Program-made: the position numbers and the translations under genes
Part shown: positions 32,920 through 43,016 of the stretch, one piece after another
Position numbering within the stretch: position 1 is the stretch's first letter
Layout: each line of letters begins with the position of its first letter
DNA from: Syntrophomonas sp. UBA5314
Lineage (GTDB): Bacteria > Bacillota > Syntrophomonadia > Syntrophomonadales > Syntrophomonadaceae
Direction of reading: 5' to 3'
DNA: 64,000 bases
Assembly (NCBI GenBank): GCA_002410325.1
Contig: DHRK01000061.1
Coordinates: 12,137-76,136 of the forward strand
Notes under the pieces: model-generated
The model's database searches: none
The model's input: the letters and a program-made list of their open reading frames with translations, nothing else
What the model was told of the DNA's origin: nothing

Positions 32920-35154
32920 GTGCAGGATCCAGGCTGGTCGGGATTTAAGACAGGGCCCTGGTGTGAAGAGGTGGATGTGCGGGATTTTATCCAGCGTAAT
33001 TATATCCCTTACAGTGGAAACGGGGATTTTCTGAAAGGCCCTTCCCAGCGCACCAGAACGCTGTGGAACAAGACCCGCGAGTTGTTGTGGGAAGAGCACG
33101 AGCGGGGCGGGGTATATAATGTGGACACCCATACCGTGGCTTCGATAACCGCCCATGGGCCCGGTTATATCGATAGAGATTGGGAGTTGATCGTGGGACT
33201 GCAGACCGACCAGCCCTTGAAGCGGGCCATCATGCCGGCGGGAGGAGTCAACATGATACGCTCCGCTCTGGATTCGCACGGTTATACAGTAGATCCCGAG
33301 ATAGAACTCATCTTTACCCATTACCGCAAGACCCACAATCAGGGGGTATTTGACGCATATACCCCGGAAATTCGCGCAGCCCGAAGCGCCGGCATCATTA
33401 CCGGCCTGCCCGACGCCTACGGGCGGGGAAGAATAATAGGGGACTATCGCCGGGTGGCCCTGTACGGCATTGACTTCTTGATAGAGGACAAAAAAAGGCA
33501 GTTGCAGCATCTGGACACCGATCAGATGCTGGACGAAACCATCCGGCAGCGGGAGGAGCTATCCGAGCAAATCCGATCTCTTCTGGAACTGGCGGAAATG
33601 GCGGACGCCTATGGCTTTGATATAAGCAAACCGGCCCGCAATGCCCGGGAAGCGGTTCAGTTTACCTATTTCGCCTACCTGGGGGCGATCAAGGAACAGA
33701 ACGGCGCGGCTATGAGCCTGGGACGGGTATCCACTTTTCTTGACATATATATTGAACGTGATTTGGCCAGGCAGGACCTCAGCGAGGAGGCCGCCCAGGA
33801 GCTGGTCGACCAGCTGGTGGCCAAACTGCGGGTAATCCGCTTTCTGCGCACCGCTGAATACAACGAGTTGTTCTCCGGGGATCCGGTCTGGTGTACGGAA
33901 GCCCTGGGTGGCATGGGAATTGACGGGCGCACCCTGGTTACCCGTACCTCGTTCCGCTTCCTGCAAACCTTAAACAATATGGGGCCGGCCCCGGAACCCA
34001 ACCTGACCGTACTCTGGTCGGTCAACCTGCCGAAAGGATTTAAAGAATTTTGCAGTAAAATATCCATCTCCTCCAGCTCCATCCAATATGAAAACGACGA
34101 CCTGATGCGGCCTTACTGGGGAGACGACTACGCCATCGCCTGCTGCATATCGGCCATGCGGGTGGGTAAGCAGATGCAGTTCTTCGGCGCCCGGGCCAAT
34201 CTGGCCAAAGCTCTGCTATATGCCATCAACGGAGGGGTTGATGAGCTGTCCGGCTTGCAGGTAGTCAAGGGAGTCAATTCCATAAGCTCGGATTACCTGG
34301 ATTATGAAACCCTGTGGAACAACTACCTCCAGGTTTTGGAGTGGCTGGCCAAGACCTACATCAAGACCATGAACATCATTCACTATATGCATGATAAATA
34401 CGCCTATGAGCGACTGCAATTCGCCCTGCACGATCTGCATATATTTCGTACCATGGCCTTTGGCATTGCCGGCCTGTCAGTGGTGGCCGATTCGTTGTCG
34501 GCGGTGAAATTCGCCAGGGTCAAGGCCATACGCAACCAGGCCGGCCTGGCGGTTGATTTTGAGATAGAGGGGGAATACCCGGCTTTTGGCAATGACGATC
34601 CCCGGGTGGACGAACTGGCCGTGGCAGTGCAGAAAACCTTCATGAATCTTTTAACCAAATACCCTCTATACCGCAACGCCGAGCCTACTATGTCCATCCT
34701 CACCATAACCTCCAATGTCGTTTACGGAAAGAAAACGGGCAGCACCCCGGACGGACGCAAGGCCGGCGAGCCCTTCGCCCCGGGCGCCAATCCCATGCAC
34801 GGACGGGACCGGCGGGGAGCCCTGGCGGCGTTGAACTCGGTGGTGCAACTGCCTTATCGGCACGCCCTGGACGGCATTTCCTACACTTTTACCGTTGTGC
34901 CCGGGAGCCTGGGGAGAGAGGAAGAGGACCGGAGCCACAACCTGGTTGCGATCCTGGACGGTTTCTTTGCCAAGGGCGGTCACCACATCAATGTAAACGT
35001 CCTGGAACGCTCGGTGCTCATGGATGCCATGGAGCATCCGGAAAAATACCCTCAACTTACCATACGCGTTTCCGGCTACGCGGTTAATTTTATCAAGTTG
35101 AACCGCGAACAGCAGATGGACGTCATCAACCGCACCTTCCATTCCAGCCTATAA
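32920..35154 (+). CDS. pflB: Formate C-acetyltransferase (pyruvate formate-lyase)
   Basis: A 744-residue glycyl radical enzyme. It converts pyruvate and CoA to acetyl-CoA and formate, or the reverse. The radical Gly719 is in RVSGYAV near the C-terminus, and the catalytic Cys pair 408-409 is in DDYAIACCISAM. Further family markers are ITAHGPGYI, VGLQTDQPLKRAIMPAGG and KQMQFFGARANLAK. The adjacent Cys-Cys distinguishes PFL from glycerol or choline lyases. The start is GTG at 32920, after GGGGGAACCGAG. The activase follows after 15 bases. Confidence 0.95.
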   Translation: MQDPGWSGFKTGPWCEEVDVRDFIQRNYIPYSGNGDFLKGPSQRTRTLWNKTRELLWEEHERGGVYNVDTHTVASITAHGPGYIDRDWELIVGLQTDQPLKRAIMPAGGVNMIRSALDSHGYTVDPEIELIFTHYRKTHNQGVFDAYTPEIRAARSAGIITGLPDAYGRGRIIGDYRRVALYGIDFLIEDKKRQLQHLDTDQMLDETIRQREELSEQIRSLLELAEMADAYGFDISKPARNAREAVQFTYFAYLGAIKEQNGAAMSLGRVSTFLDIYIERDLARQDLSEEAAQELVDQLVAKLRVIRFLRTAEYNELFSGDPVWCTEALGGMGIDGRTLVTRTSFRFLQTLNNMGPAPEPNLTVLWSVNLPKGFKEFCSKISISSSSIQYENDDLMRPYWGDDYAIACCISAMRVGKQMQFFGARANLAKALLYAINGGVDELSGLQVVKGVNSISSDYLDYETLWNNYLQVLEWLAKTYIKTMNIIHYMHDKYAYERLQFALHDLHIFRTMAFGIAGLSVVADSLSAVKFARVKAIRNQAGLAVDFEIEGEYPAFGNDDPRVDELAVAVQKTFMNLLTKYPLYRNAEPTMSILTITSNVVYGKKTGSTPDGRKAGEPFAPGANPMHGRDRRGALAALNSVVQLPYRHALDGISYTFTVVPGSLGREEEDRSHNLVAILDGFFAKGGHHINVNVLERSVLMDAMEHPEKYPQLTIRVSGYAVNFIKLNREQQMDVINRTFHSSL

Positions 35155-35169
35155 AAATGGGGAAGTACC

Positions 35170-35904
35170 ATGCAGACCGAAGCCTACATCCATTCCATAG
35201 AAACCATGGGAACCCTGGAGGGACCCGGGCTGCGCTACGTGATCTTCATGCAGGGCTGCCCGATGCGCTGCCGGTTTTGCCACAATCCCGACACCTGGTA
35301 TATAAGCAGGGGGCGGCTGGTAAACGTTGACTGGCTGTTCAACGATATCGGGAAGTATCTTCCCTATATACAAGCGTCCGGTGGGGTGAGCGTAAGCGGC
35401 GGGGAGCCGCTTCTCCAGGCCGATTTCCTGGAAGTTTTATTCCGCCGCCTGGCGGCAATTAAGGTGCACAAACTCATCGACACCAGTGGTTTTGCCAGTG
35501 TGGAAAGAGTCAAAGGGCTGATAAATCTGACCGACTTGATTCTCTTATCGATAAAATCCATCCGTCCGGCGCGTTTCCAGGAGATGAGCGGACAGAGCCC
35601 GGAGCGAACTTTTCGTCTGGCCCGCTATTTAACTCAAATCGAAAAACCGGTGTGGGTGCGCTATGTGATTATCCCGGGAATTACCGATGACGCGAGCGAG
35701 CTGCAGGAACTGGCCGCTTGGATTGCCGGCATGCCCAATGTGCAGAGGCTGGAGCTCTTGCCTTACCATGCCCTGGGGGTCTACAAATGGTCCCGGCTGG
35801 GGATTGAATATCCGCTGCCTCAGGCTCAACCTCCTACCGAGCAACAGATGAACGAGGTGCGGGCTAAACTTGCCTCCTGGCTGCCGGGTAGGAAAATTGT
35901 TTAA
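35170..35904 (+). CDS. pflA: Pyruvate formate-lyase-activating enzyme
   Basis: A 244-residue radical-SAM enzyme with the CxxxCxxC cluster motif (Cys30, Cys34, Cys37) in GCPMRCRFCHNPDTW, and SAM-binding SVSGGEPLLQ. It uses SAM to make the glycyl radical on PFL. The N-terminus IHSIETMGTLEGPGLRYVIF fits the PflA type; there is no extra ferredoxin domain as in other activases. GGGGAAG lies upstream. It converges on the dehydrogenase gene. Confidence 0.95.
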   Translation: MQTEAYIHSIETMGTLEGPGLRYVIFMQGCPMRCRFCHNPDTWYISRGRLVNVDWLFNDIGKYLPYIQASGGVSVSGGEPLLQADFLEVLFRRLAAIKVHKLIDTSGFASVERVKGLINLTDLILLSIKSIRPARFQEMSGQSPERTFRLARYLTQIEKPVWVRYVIIPGITDDASELQELAAWIAGMPNVQRLELLPYHALGVYKWSRLGIEYPLPQAQPPTEQQMNEVRAKLASWLPGRKIV

Positions 35905-35949
35905 AAGAACTATTTAATGAAGGCTTATGCCCCATTCACACCAGAACTT

Positions 35950-37059
35950 CTAAAAAGCAAAGTCGTAGCCGGTAATGCCCAACTCCCGAATCATTTGCGC
36001 AATCTGCTCCTGCAGGACCCGGTTAACGGGAACCCCCTTTTCACGTATACCGAGGGAAGCCAGGTATTCTTTTTCGCCGGCCGTGTAAATCCGCTCCTGC
36101 TCCGGCGCTTTGCGGGATTGACGCAGGCTGCGCAATATCTCGCCGCTTGTTTTTTGGAATTCGGCAAGCTCGGTAAAGGCTTCTACATTTATGGCGATGA
36201 AAAAATGGCCCAGGCTGTAGGGGCGTGGTTTTCCCTGGGGATCATAACCGCTCAGGGCTTTCATAAAAGGACCGCTTTGCAGGGCGGCGGATAGTATTTC
36301 AACGACGGCGGAATAGCCGTATCCCTTGTAACCTGCGTTTTCCTCGCCCAGCCCGCCCAGGGGGGTCAGAGCGGCGTTGCCGGACACCAGATCGAGCAGA
36401 ATCTGTTTGGTATCGGTGCGGGTGTTGCCGTCCACATCTATGACCCAGCCGGGAGGGATATCCTTGTCCAAGCGGTCGTAGACTTCAATTTTCCCGCGCT
36501 GCGATACCGATGAGGCGCAGTCCAGCAAAAAGGGAAATTCCTCATCAGTCGGTATGCCAAAGGTCAGGGGGTTGGTACCCAGCATGTTTTCCACGCCGAA
36601 GGTGGGGGCCACCGAGGGCCGGGCGTTGGTGCCGGTGATGCCGATCATTCCCGCACCCGTAGCCATCAGGGCGTAGTAGCCGGCTATGCCGTAATGCGAT
36701 GAGTTGCGCGCCGCCACCATTCCCAACCCGAATTTTTTAGCCTTTTCTATGGCCATCCGCATGGAGCGGGAGGCGATGACATGGCCCATTCCGTCGTGCC
36801 CGTCTATAACGGCGGTGGTCGGCCCTTCCCGTACCACTTCAAACTCGGTAACCGGGTTTAAAATCCCCAGCTTTATGCGATCATAGTAGATGGGCTTCAA
36901 GCGCCCGATACCATGTGATTCAATTCCCAGCTTGTCGGCCGTGATGAGGACGTTGGCGCATATTTGGGCGTCCTCTTCGGGAACGCCTGCGCCCTTAAAT
37001 ACATCGGCCATAAAGCTTTCCAGGACATCGAGATCGATATAAACTACGTGGTCTTCCAT
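35950..37059 (-). CDS. Ldh2-family NAD(P)-dependent oxidoreductase (malate / L-lactate / sulfolactate dehydrogenase type)
   Basis: A 369-residue member of the malate/L-lactate dehydrogenase type 2 family. It has KLGIESHGIGRL (with catalytic His), DGHDGMGHVIA, ARNSSHYGIAGYYALMA, ITGTNARPSVAPTFG and NPLTFGIP. These enzymes reduce 2-oxoacids to 2-hydroxyacids; the exact substrate cannot be told. The ATG at 37059 has GGGGAGGG 6 bases upstream. It is convergent with pflA and may serve to balance NADH near pyruvate metabolism. Confidence 0.9.
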   Translation of the reverse strand: MEDHVVYIDLDVLESFMADVFKGAGVPEEDAQICANVLITADKLGIESHGIGRLKPIYYDRIKLGILNPVTEFEVVREGPTTAVIDGHDGMGHVIASRSMRMAIEKAKKFGLGMVAARNSSHYGIAGYYALMATGAGMIGITGTNARPSVAPTFGVENMLGTNPLTFGIPTDEEFPFLLDCASSVSQRGKIEVYDRLDKDIPPGWVIDVDGNTRTDTKQILLDLVSGNAALTPLGGLGEENAGYKGYGYSAVVEILSAALQSGPFMKALSGYDPQGKPRPYSLGHFFIAINVEAFTELAEFQKTSGEILRSLRQSRKAPEQERIYTAGEKEYLASLGIREKGVPVNRVLQEQIAQMIRELGITGYDFAF

Positions 37060-37284
37060 CAATTACCCTCCCCAATAGTGTGCCATCCCCAATTTTTACC
37101 GGCGCCCCGCCAGTTTTTTAAAGGCTTTGGCCGGGTTTGTCTACAATATATATCATATCGGAAATGACCGCCCTTGTCCTGGTATACAGGCGGCAGAACA
37201 TTATGCGGGGTGGGATTGCAAGAAACGGGCATGCATTTTCGTATTGAAAAATAGGAAACCGGAGTTTTGAATGAGAGGTGCGCC

Positions 37285-39012
37285 ATGAGAGAGAAGATCA
37301 AGGATTATCTGAAAAATCTTATAGCCAGGCTGGCGGGCAGCTTGAAAAGATTCCCGGAGGCCCTGTTGCTGGTTTTTTCTGTGGTAGTGCTTTTGATATA
37401 CATCAACCATCATTCGGTGCCCAGCAACAGCGCCCTGGTGCGCTCGGCTATGGCGCTGGCCCTGGGAGTCCCCCTGGCCCTGGGCCTTAAAATGCTTTGG
37501 GAAAGGGGGACCCTGTCAAGAAAGATGCTGGTCCCGTCTTATGGTGCAGCCGCTCTGGCCCTGTTCATGTATTACAGTTTCCTGCTCACCAAACTGGACA
37601 TGGTGTCGGTTTCCAGGTATGTCGGGATCAGCGCGGCGCTCTATTTGCTGTTCCTGGCCATACCCTACCTGTGGCGCAAGGAAGGATTTGAGATGTATGT
37701 GATAAAACTGTTCACCGGTTTTATCGCCACCTATTTTTACGCCCTTATCCTGTTCGCCGGCCTGGCCGCCATATTGTTTACCATAAATACGCTCTTTGCC
37801 GCGGGCATTTCTGAAGAGGTTTATTTTGATCTGTGGCTGATGAGCGCGGGCGTTTTTGCCCCGACTTACTTTTTAGCCGGCGTCCCGGCCTATGGCGAAG
37901 AACTGAGCGTAGAAGATTACCCCACGTTCCTGCGGGTATTGCTGCTCTATATTGTAATGCCCCTGCTGGCGGTTTACACTGGGATTCTCTATGTTTATTT
38001 CATCAAGATTCTGGTCACCCGCATCTGGCCGGCCGGCATGGTGTCCAACCTGGTCCTCTGGTACTCGTTTATCAGCCTGGCGGTGGTCTTTTTCCTCTAT
38101 CAAATGAAAGATAAAAACACCTGGACGCACTGGTTCGAGATATATTTACCCCGGTTGATTCTGCCTCTTTTGATAATGATGTTTGTGGCCATGGGCATCC
38201 GCATTGAGGCTTACGGCGTTACTGAAAACCGCTACCTGGTTTTGGCCGGGGGAGTCTGGTCGAGCGGATGCATGCTCTACTGTGCACTAATAAGAAAGCG
38301 GATGAATATAGGGATGGTAATTTCAGCGGCGGTGATCGCAGTGCTGGTGGTAAGCGGCCCCTGGAGCTGTTATGCAGTCTCCAAATACAGCCAGAACGCC
38401 CGTTTTGAACGGATTCTGCTGCAAAACCACATGCTGGTGGATGGAAAAATCGTGCCTTCCCAACAGGTCTCTACGGCGGATCAGCGAACCTTGAGCTCCA
38501 TCTTGCAGTACTTTCAAAACAGCCACAATTTAACGGATGTCAAATATCTTCCGGCCGACTTCAAGATGAATAAAATGAATGAAATCTTTGGCTTCAGCCT
38601 GGCTATGGGCCGGGATACGCATTTTTCCCATAATATCGATATGGAAAACAACGAAATGCAGGATATAAGGGGTTACGACTATAGCCTGCCGATGGTCCGG
38701 GGAACAGTCCAAAAGCCGGCGGCCAGACCGGGAGAATTGATTTTGACCTATGATCCGGGTTCTACTATCCTCACCTTATCCAGAGATGGCCAGGCTTTAT
38801 ATCAAAAGGAATTGTCATCTGCCGCCCTGGCTATTCATTCTGCCCATATCGGGCAAAATGTTTTGGGAAACAAAGACATGACTTATGTGGATGAAAATGA
38901 AACTGTGAAAATCATGCTGCTGTTCACCAATATCAGCGGAAGTGAGGAGGGCGGCGACGGTCAGCCGCGGATCGAGTGGCTTGACTTTTCGGTCTTCGTT
39001 TCATTGAAGTAA
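37285..39012 (+). CDS. DUF4153-family multi-pass membrane protein
   Basis: A 575-residue protein. The first ~370 residues hold about ten membrane segments; a soluble C-terminal domain covers ~375-575. The segment IPYLWRKEGFEMYVIKLFTGFIATYFYALILFAGLAAILFTI fits the DUF4153 pattern. GAGAGGTG lies 5 bases before the ATG at 37285; the frame opens earlier. Function is unknown, and no neighbours clearly belong to it. Confidence 0.75.
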   Translation: MREKIKDYLKNLIARLAGSLKRFPEALLLVFSVVVLLIYINHHSVPSNSALVRSAMALALGVPLALGLKMLWERGTLSRKMLVPSYGAAALALFMYYSFLLTKLDMVSVSRYVGISAALYLLFLAIPYLWRKEGFEMYVIKLFTGFIATYFYALILFAGLAAILFTINTLFAAGISEEVYFDLWLMSAGVFAPTYFLAGVPAYGEELSVEDYPTFLRVLLLYIVMPLLAVYTGILYVYFIKILVTRIWPAGMVSNLVLWYSFISLAVVFFLYQMKDKNTWTHWFEIYLPRLILPLLIMMFVAMGIRIEAYGVTENRYLVLAGGVWSSGCMLYCALIRKRMNIGMVISAAVIAVLVVSGPWSCYAVSKYSQNARFERILLQNHMLVDGKIVPSQQVSTADQRTLSSILQYFQNSHNLTDVKYLPADFKMNKMNEIFGFSLAMGRDTHFSHNIDMENNEMQDIRGYDYSLPMVRGTVQKPAARPGELILTYDPGSTILTLSRDGQALYQKELSSAALAIHSAHIGQNVLGNKDMTYVDENETVKIMLLFTNISGSEEGGDGQPRIEWLDFSVFVSLK

Positions 39013-39088
39013 AACCGGCACCGGCGATCATCATTTTAATAGCAAAATAACGGAACAGTGGTCTCGGACGTTCCCCCTGCTCCGGGGG

Positions 39089-41338
39089 TTAATAGGGGAG
39101 GATTTTTTGTCCCCGGCTTCTGATAAGATCGATGAAGATCAGGGTCAGTTCCGGGTCAAATTGGGTGCCGGCGCAGCTTATGATCTCTTGCAGGGCTTCC
39201 TCCTGGGAGAAACCCGGCTGGTAGGGCCGGCCGCTTATCATAACATCATATGAATCGGCTATGGCCAGGATCCTCGATATGAGGGGTATCTCCTGGCCTT
39301 TGGCGCCCAGCGGGTAGCCCTGGCCGTCCCAGCGTTCGTGGTGGTGCAGGATGGCTTCGGCAATATGGGCTAATTCGGGATTGGCCAGGGCAATGCGGTA
39401 CCCGATTTCCGGGTGCTTTTTCATTATCTCCCATTCTTCCGGGGTTAGTGGTTCATCCTTGTCGAGAATATTGTTGGGGATGGCGATTTTGCCGATATCA
39501 TGAAGGGCGGCCAGCAAAGTTAAATTATTCATAAGATCGGGCGTCAATCCCAGGAATTGTCCCAGGGCTATAACCAGATGGCGCAGGCGAACGGTGTGTT
39601 CCTGGGTTTCATGACTCCTTACCCACAGGGTTTGCTCCAGGGAATTTAAAAACGAACTTCGGGCGCTGCGGTTTTCCAGCATTTTGTTGCGGTACATGAG
39701 GTCTTCCGCCTCTTTGAACAGATCTTCCAGGCTTTGCTCGGGCAGGGTTTTGGTTGAGATCCCCAGGGCGATGCTAACCTGAACCGGAAATTCCTTTAGC
39801 TGGGTGCAGGCCTGATATACCTTGGCGCAGATCCGGCGGGCGGTTTCTTCCGTACTGTTGGGGAGCATAATGACGAATTCATCTCCTCCCCAGCGGGCAA
39901 TCAGGTCGCTTTTGCGGCAGTTGGCGGATAAAATCCGGGCCACCTTTTGCAGCATGAGGTCGCCGGAAGAGTGTCCAAAAGCGTCATTAACCATTTTTAA
40001 GCCGTTCACATCGCCCATTATGATGCTCAAGGGGAGATCACGGGATCCGTCCATTTGTTTAACCTTTTCATCCATATAAGCCCGGTTGTACAGCCCGGTA
40101 AGTTTATCGTGATAGCTTAAATACTCTACCTGAAGCTGGGCCATTTTCTGCTCGGTTATATCTATGGCTACTCCTAGAGTAGCAGGCTGTCCGCTGAAGG
40201 TAATCGTGCTCAATGAAAAATCGGCCCAGGCTTCACGTTTGTCCTGGGGCATCATGCGGGTCTGGAAACGACCATTCAAGGCGGCTCCATTTTGGCGGGC
40301 CTGTTTCATCTCATGGATCATATCCCAATGCTGGGGATGAAAGAATTCCCAGGATTCCATACTCAGGCATTTCTCTTCACTGTAGCCGGTTGTTTCGATA
40401 AAGGCTTTGTTTACATATATAAGCCTGGTTTTGCCCAGTACAAATATCAAATTAGGAGCGGCGTCTGCCAACTGCCGGAAGTTGTATTCACTCTGCATCA
40501 GGGCGGCCTGCAGTTCCATGCGGTGGGTGACGTCGTAGGCGGCACCCAGTATGGCGGGTTTTCCCTCCCACTGAAAGACGCTGGCGGCAACGTCCAGCCA
40601 GAGCAGTGAACCGCTTCGGGGAAGAGCCATGATATCATGCCGAAACATGGGTTTACACCCGGAAATAAGGTTGTCCAGTTCTTCGTTAAGCTGGTCGCGG
40701 TAGTCAGGATGAATCAGATCCAGGCAGTTTATCTTCATTAGTTCTTCCATTGTATATCCCATGGTATAGGTGAAGAAGTTGTTGGCATAGCGGTAATGTC
40801 CGTCTTGAATTATGAAAATACAGGCCGGAGTGGTGTCTGTCAAGCGGCGAAAGGGGTTGGGACCGACGTCATCCGAAGAGCGCCATTTACTTTTTACCAC
40901 CCGGCTGCTGTCATCAGATGAAGCGGTTTTCAGCACTTCCTGGTAGCTCTCCAGGAGCTGGGCATATTTCTTTTCGCAGCTTATTTCCCGGCCGATGGCC
41001 TGATACTCTTCCACCTGGCCCTTTTTATCGTATACAGCCCGCACCTTCCAGCGATACCACTGGGTCTGGCCGTCTTTTCCCACTGCCTGGCTTTCGTATT
41101 CCAGCACCGGCTCCTGACAGCTTATATCATGAATTGATCGCTCCAGCAGGTGCTTGAACTGGATGTCCCCGCAGCCAAGATTGATTAAAGGAGCCTCACC
41201 TATTTGAAAGCCCCCCCGCTTGCTGAAGGCCGGGTTAAAGTAGGTAATGATCCCATCGGGAGTATAATAGCATACAATATCTTCGAGGTCTTGTAGGAGC
41301 GAGGCAATACTTTCGGGTTTGGGATGAGATTGATGCAT
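39089..41338 (-). CDS. PAS-PAS-PAS-GGDEF-HD-GYP cyclic-di-GMP signalling protein
   Basis: A 749-residue cytoplasmic protein with at least three PAS domains (~10-400), a GGDEF diguanylate cyclase domain (~410-560) with intact RWGGDEFVIM and a product-inhibition I-site RKSD placed five residues before it, and an HD-GYP phosphodiesterase domain (~575-745) with HDIGKIAIPNNILDK and HHERWDGQGYPLGAKGQEIPL. Both opposing activities may be functional. GGAGG lies upstream of the ATG at 41338. A close paralogue lies at 43867-46104. Confidence 0.92.
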   Translation of the reverse strand: MHQSHPKPESIASLLQDLEDIVCYYTPDGIITYFNPAFSKRGGFQIGEAPLINLGCGDIQFKHLLERSIHDISCQEPVLEYESQAVGKDGQTQWYRWKVRAVYDKKGQVEEYQAIGREISCEKKYAQLLESYQEVLKTASSDDSSRVVKSKWRSSDDVGPNPFRRLTDTTPACIFIIQDGHYRYANNFFTYTMGYTMEELMKINCLDLIHPDYRDQLNEELDNLISGCKPMFRHDIMALPRSGSLLWLDVAASVFQWEGKPAILGAAYDVTHRMELQAALMQSEYNFRQLADAAPNLIFVLGKTRLIYVNKAFIETTGYSEEKCLSMESWEFFHPQHWDMIHEMKQARQNGAALNGRFQTRMMPQDKREAWADFSLSTITFSGQPATLGVAIDITEQKMAQLQVEYLSYHDKLTGLYNRAYMDEKVKQMDGSRDLPLSIIMGDVNGLKMVNDAFGHSSGDLMLQKVARILSANCRKSDLIARWGGDEFVIMLPNSTEETARRICAKVYQACTQLKEFPVQVSIALGISTKTLPEQSLEDLFKEAEDLMYRNKMLENRSARSSFLNSLEQTLWVRSHETQEHTVRLRHLVIALGQFLGLTPDLMNNLTLLAALHDIGKIAIPNNILDKDEPLTPEEWEIMKKHPEIGYRIALANPELAHIAEAILHHHERWDGQGYPLGAKGQEIPLISRILAIADSYDVMISGRPYQPGFSQEEALQEIISCAGTQFDPELTLIFIDLIRSRGQKILPY

Positions 41339-41436
41339 TGTGTTAATTGAACCTCCGGAAGCGGTATTAGCATGATAAATATTATACCTTATATGAGGTA
41401 TCGAAATGCGGTATACATATCCTTAAACAAAGCAAA

Positions 41437-41466
41437 GCCCGACACTGGTTGCATCCCAGGGTCAGG
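41437..41466 (-). terminator. Terminator after the GntR-ABC operon
   Basis: On the minus strand an imperfect GC stem (GCCTGACCCTGG / CCAGTGTCGGGC) is followed by TTTGCTTTGTTT. It lies just after the permease stop. Confidence 0.55.
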
Positions 41467-41492
41467 CGTGATTGGAATTATTAAAGTAAGCC

Positions 41493-42155
41493 TTAAAAAT
41501 CTTTGTTTAAATAGATGCGAAGGGATATGAAGTATGAAATAAAAAGAATTACCATCAAAACTGCGAGCCCGGTCAGGCTTAACAGCCAGTTCTGGTTCCC
41601 AGCCAACCCGACCAGACTCCCGACCCAGGGGTCCTGGCCGTTTTGAGCCAGATAGCCGATCAGCTGGGCAGGCGCGAAAAAGATTATCAAGAAAATTACC
41701 ACATTGACTACCCGCGTCCATTGCGCGCTGGTTTTAAAATAGATGGGCAGGGAAACGGCGGCCAGCAAGGTGATTGATACAGTGGTTGTGATAATGTCGA
41801 AGGTGTTGAGTAAACGATGGTTTAGAACCGGCAGCAGGAAGTGAAAAATCAGGCCGACCGCACCTACCAGGAGCAGGGCTATTATAGTAAAAGCCAGTAT
41901 CGACAGGTACTTGGCAGCCACCACCACCCGGCGGGTTAGGGGCAGGCTGTTGATAATGATATCGCTGTTGTTCTTATATTCCGCCTGGGCCACGCCTATA
42001 AGGGTTATATAGGCAATGCCGGAGGCGGCCATGCTGTAGTTGAATTCCCGGAAAACCGGATTGGAAAGTACGAAAAAGAGAAATGCCGCGTAAAACAGGC
42101 CAAACAGGAGCAGCTTTTTCTGTACGATCAATTCCTTTTTAATTAAGGGCCACAT
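41493..42155 (-). CDS. ABC-2-type permease of the YtrA-like cassette
   Basis: A 220-residue protein with six membrane segments. The start MWPLIKKELIVQKKLLL is typical of ABC-2 permeases of the YtrC/bacitracin-sensing type. GAGGAGGG precedes the ATG. It overlaps the ATPase gene by 17 bases. With the ATPase and GntR regulator it forms the common gntR-ABC cassette of Bacillota that responds to cell-wall-active compounds; the substrate is unknown. Confidence 0.87.
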   Translation of the reverse strand: MWPLIKKELIVQKKLLLFGLFYAAFLFFVLSNPVFREFNYSMAASGIAYITLIGVAQAEYKNNSDIIINSLPLTRRVVVAAKYLSILAFTIIALLLVGAVGLIFHFLLPVLNHRLLNTFDIITTTVSITLLAAVSLPIYFKTSAQWTRVVNVVIFLIIFFAPAQLIGYLAQNGQDPWVGSLVGLAGNQNWLLSLTGLAVLMVILFISYFISLRIYLNKDF

Positions 42156-43014
42156 GCCTATCCCTCCTCACCGTATAGAGTACTATCTGATCCAGGCTGG
42201 GGCTCTCGTACAGGGCTTGATTACCCAGCAGGCGCCTTATCCTTTCCGGCTGATCAGAGAGCCCTTCAAAACCGAAGTCGTTCTCTTTTATATTCAGCAT
42301 GAGCTGCCGGGCAGGTTCATCCAAGAGATCCAAAGGACCCTTGACCAGCAGATACTTTTCCCTCAGCTCATCGCAGGTCTGGGAGAACACTATTTGCCCA
42401 TTATTTATGAAGCAGATGTAATCGGCGATCCGCTCCAGATCGGAGGTAATATGAGAGGAGAAAAGAATCCCCCGGTTTTCATCCTGTATTTCATTCTGCA
42501 GGATCTCCAGCAGTTCAGAACGAAACACCGGGTCCAAACCCGAAGTGGGCTCATCCATGATAATCAATTCAGCTCGATGGGAAAGAGCCAGGGCCAGGGA
42601 GAACTTCATCTTCATGCCCCGGGAAAGGTCTTTAATCTTTTTCCGGGCGGGCAGCTCAAATATCTTGAGGTAGCGCTGGTACAGAGCTTCATCCCAATCG
42701 CGGTAAAAGGGGGCGATGATGTTTTTCATCTCCTGAAGGCTTAAGAAATCATAATAATGGTTCTCGTCATAGACAAAACCGATCCGCTGCTTGACTTCCT
42801 TTTCATTCTTAATGTTATCCCGGCCGAATATGGATATTTTACCCCGTTCGCGGTTGACGAGGTTCATGATCAATTTAATAGTGGTGGTTTTACCCGCCCC
42901 GTTGGGACCGATAAAGCCCATGATATAGCCGCGGGGCAGGCTGAAAGATACATCTTTTAATTGGAACTCGCCGAAGGACCGGCAAAGCCCCTCAACCTTT
43001 AGGATCGAATCCAC
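42139..43014 (-). CDS. ABC transporter ATPase of the YtrA-like cassette
   Basis: A 291-residue ATPase: Walker A GPNGAGKTTTIKLIM, signature-type DLSRGMKMKFSLALALS, Walker B LIIMDEPTSGLDP and H-loop SSHITSDLERIAD. A C-terminal accessory domain follows (~210-291). The GTG start has AAGGAGG 7 bases upstream, 2 bases after the GntR stop. Confidence 0.93.
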   Translation of the reverse strand: MDSILKVEGLCRSFGEFQLKDVSFSLPRGYIMGFIGPNGAGKTTTIKLIMNLVNRERGKISIFGRDNIKNEKEVKQRIGFVYDENHYYDFLSLQEMKNIIAPFYRDWDEALYQRYLKIFELPARKKIKDLSRGMKMKFSLALALSHRAELIIMDEPTSGLDPVFRSELLEILQNEIQDENRGILFSSHITSDLERIADYICFINNGQIVFSQTCDELREKYLLVKGPLDLLDEPARQLMLNIKENDFGFEGLSDQPERIRRLLGNQALYESPSLDQIVLYTVRRDRHVALN

Positions 43015-43016
43015 TT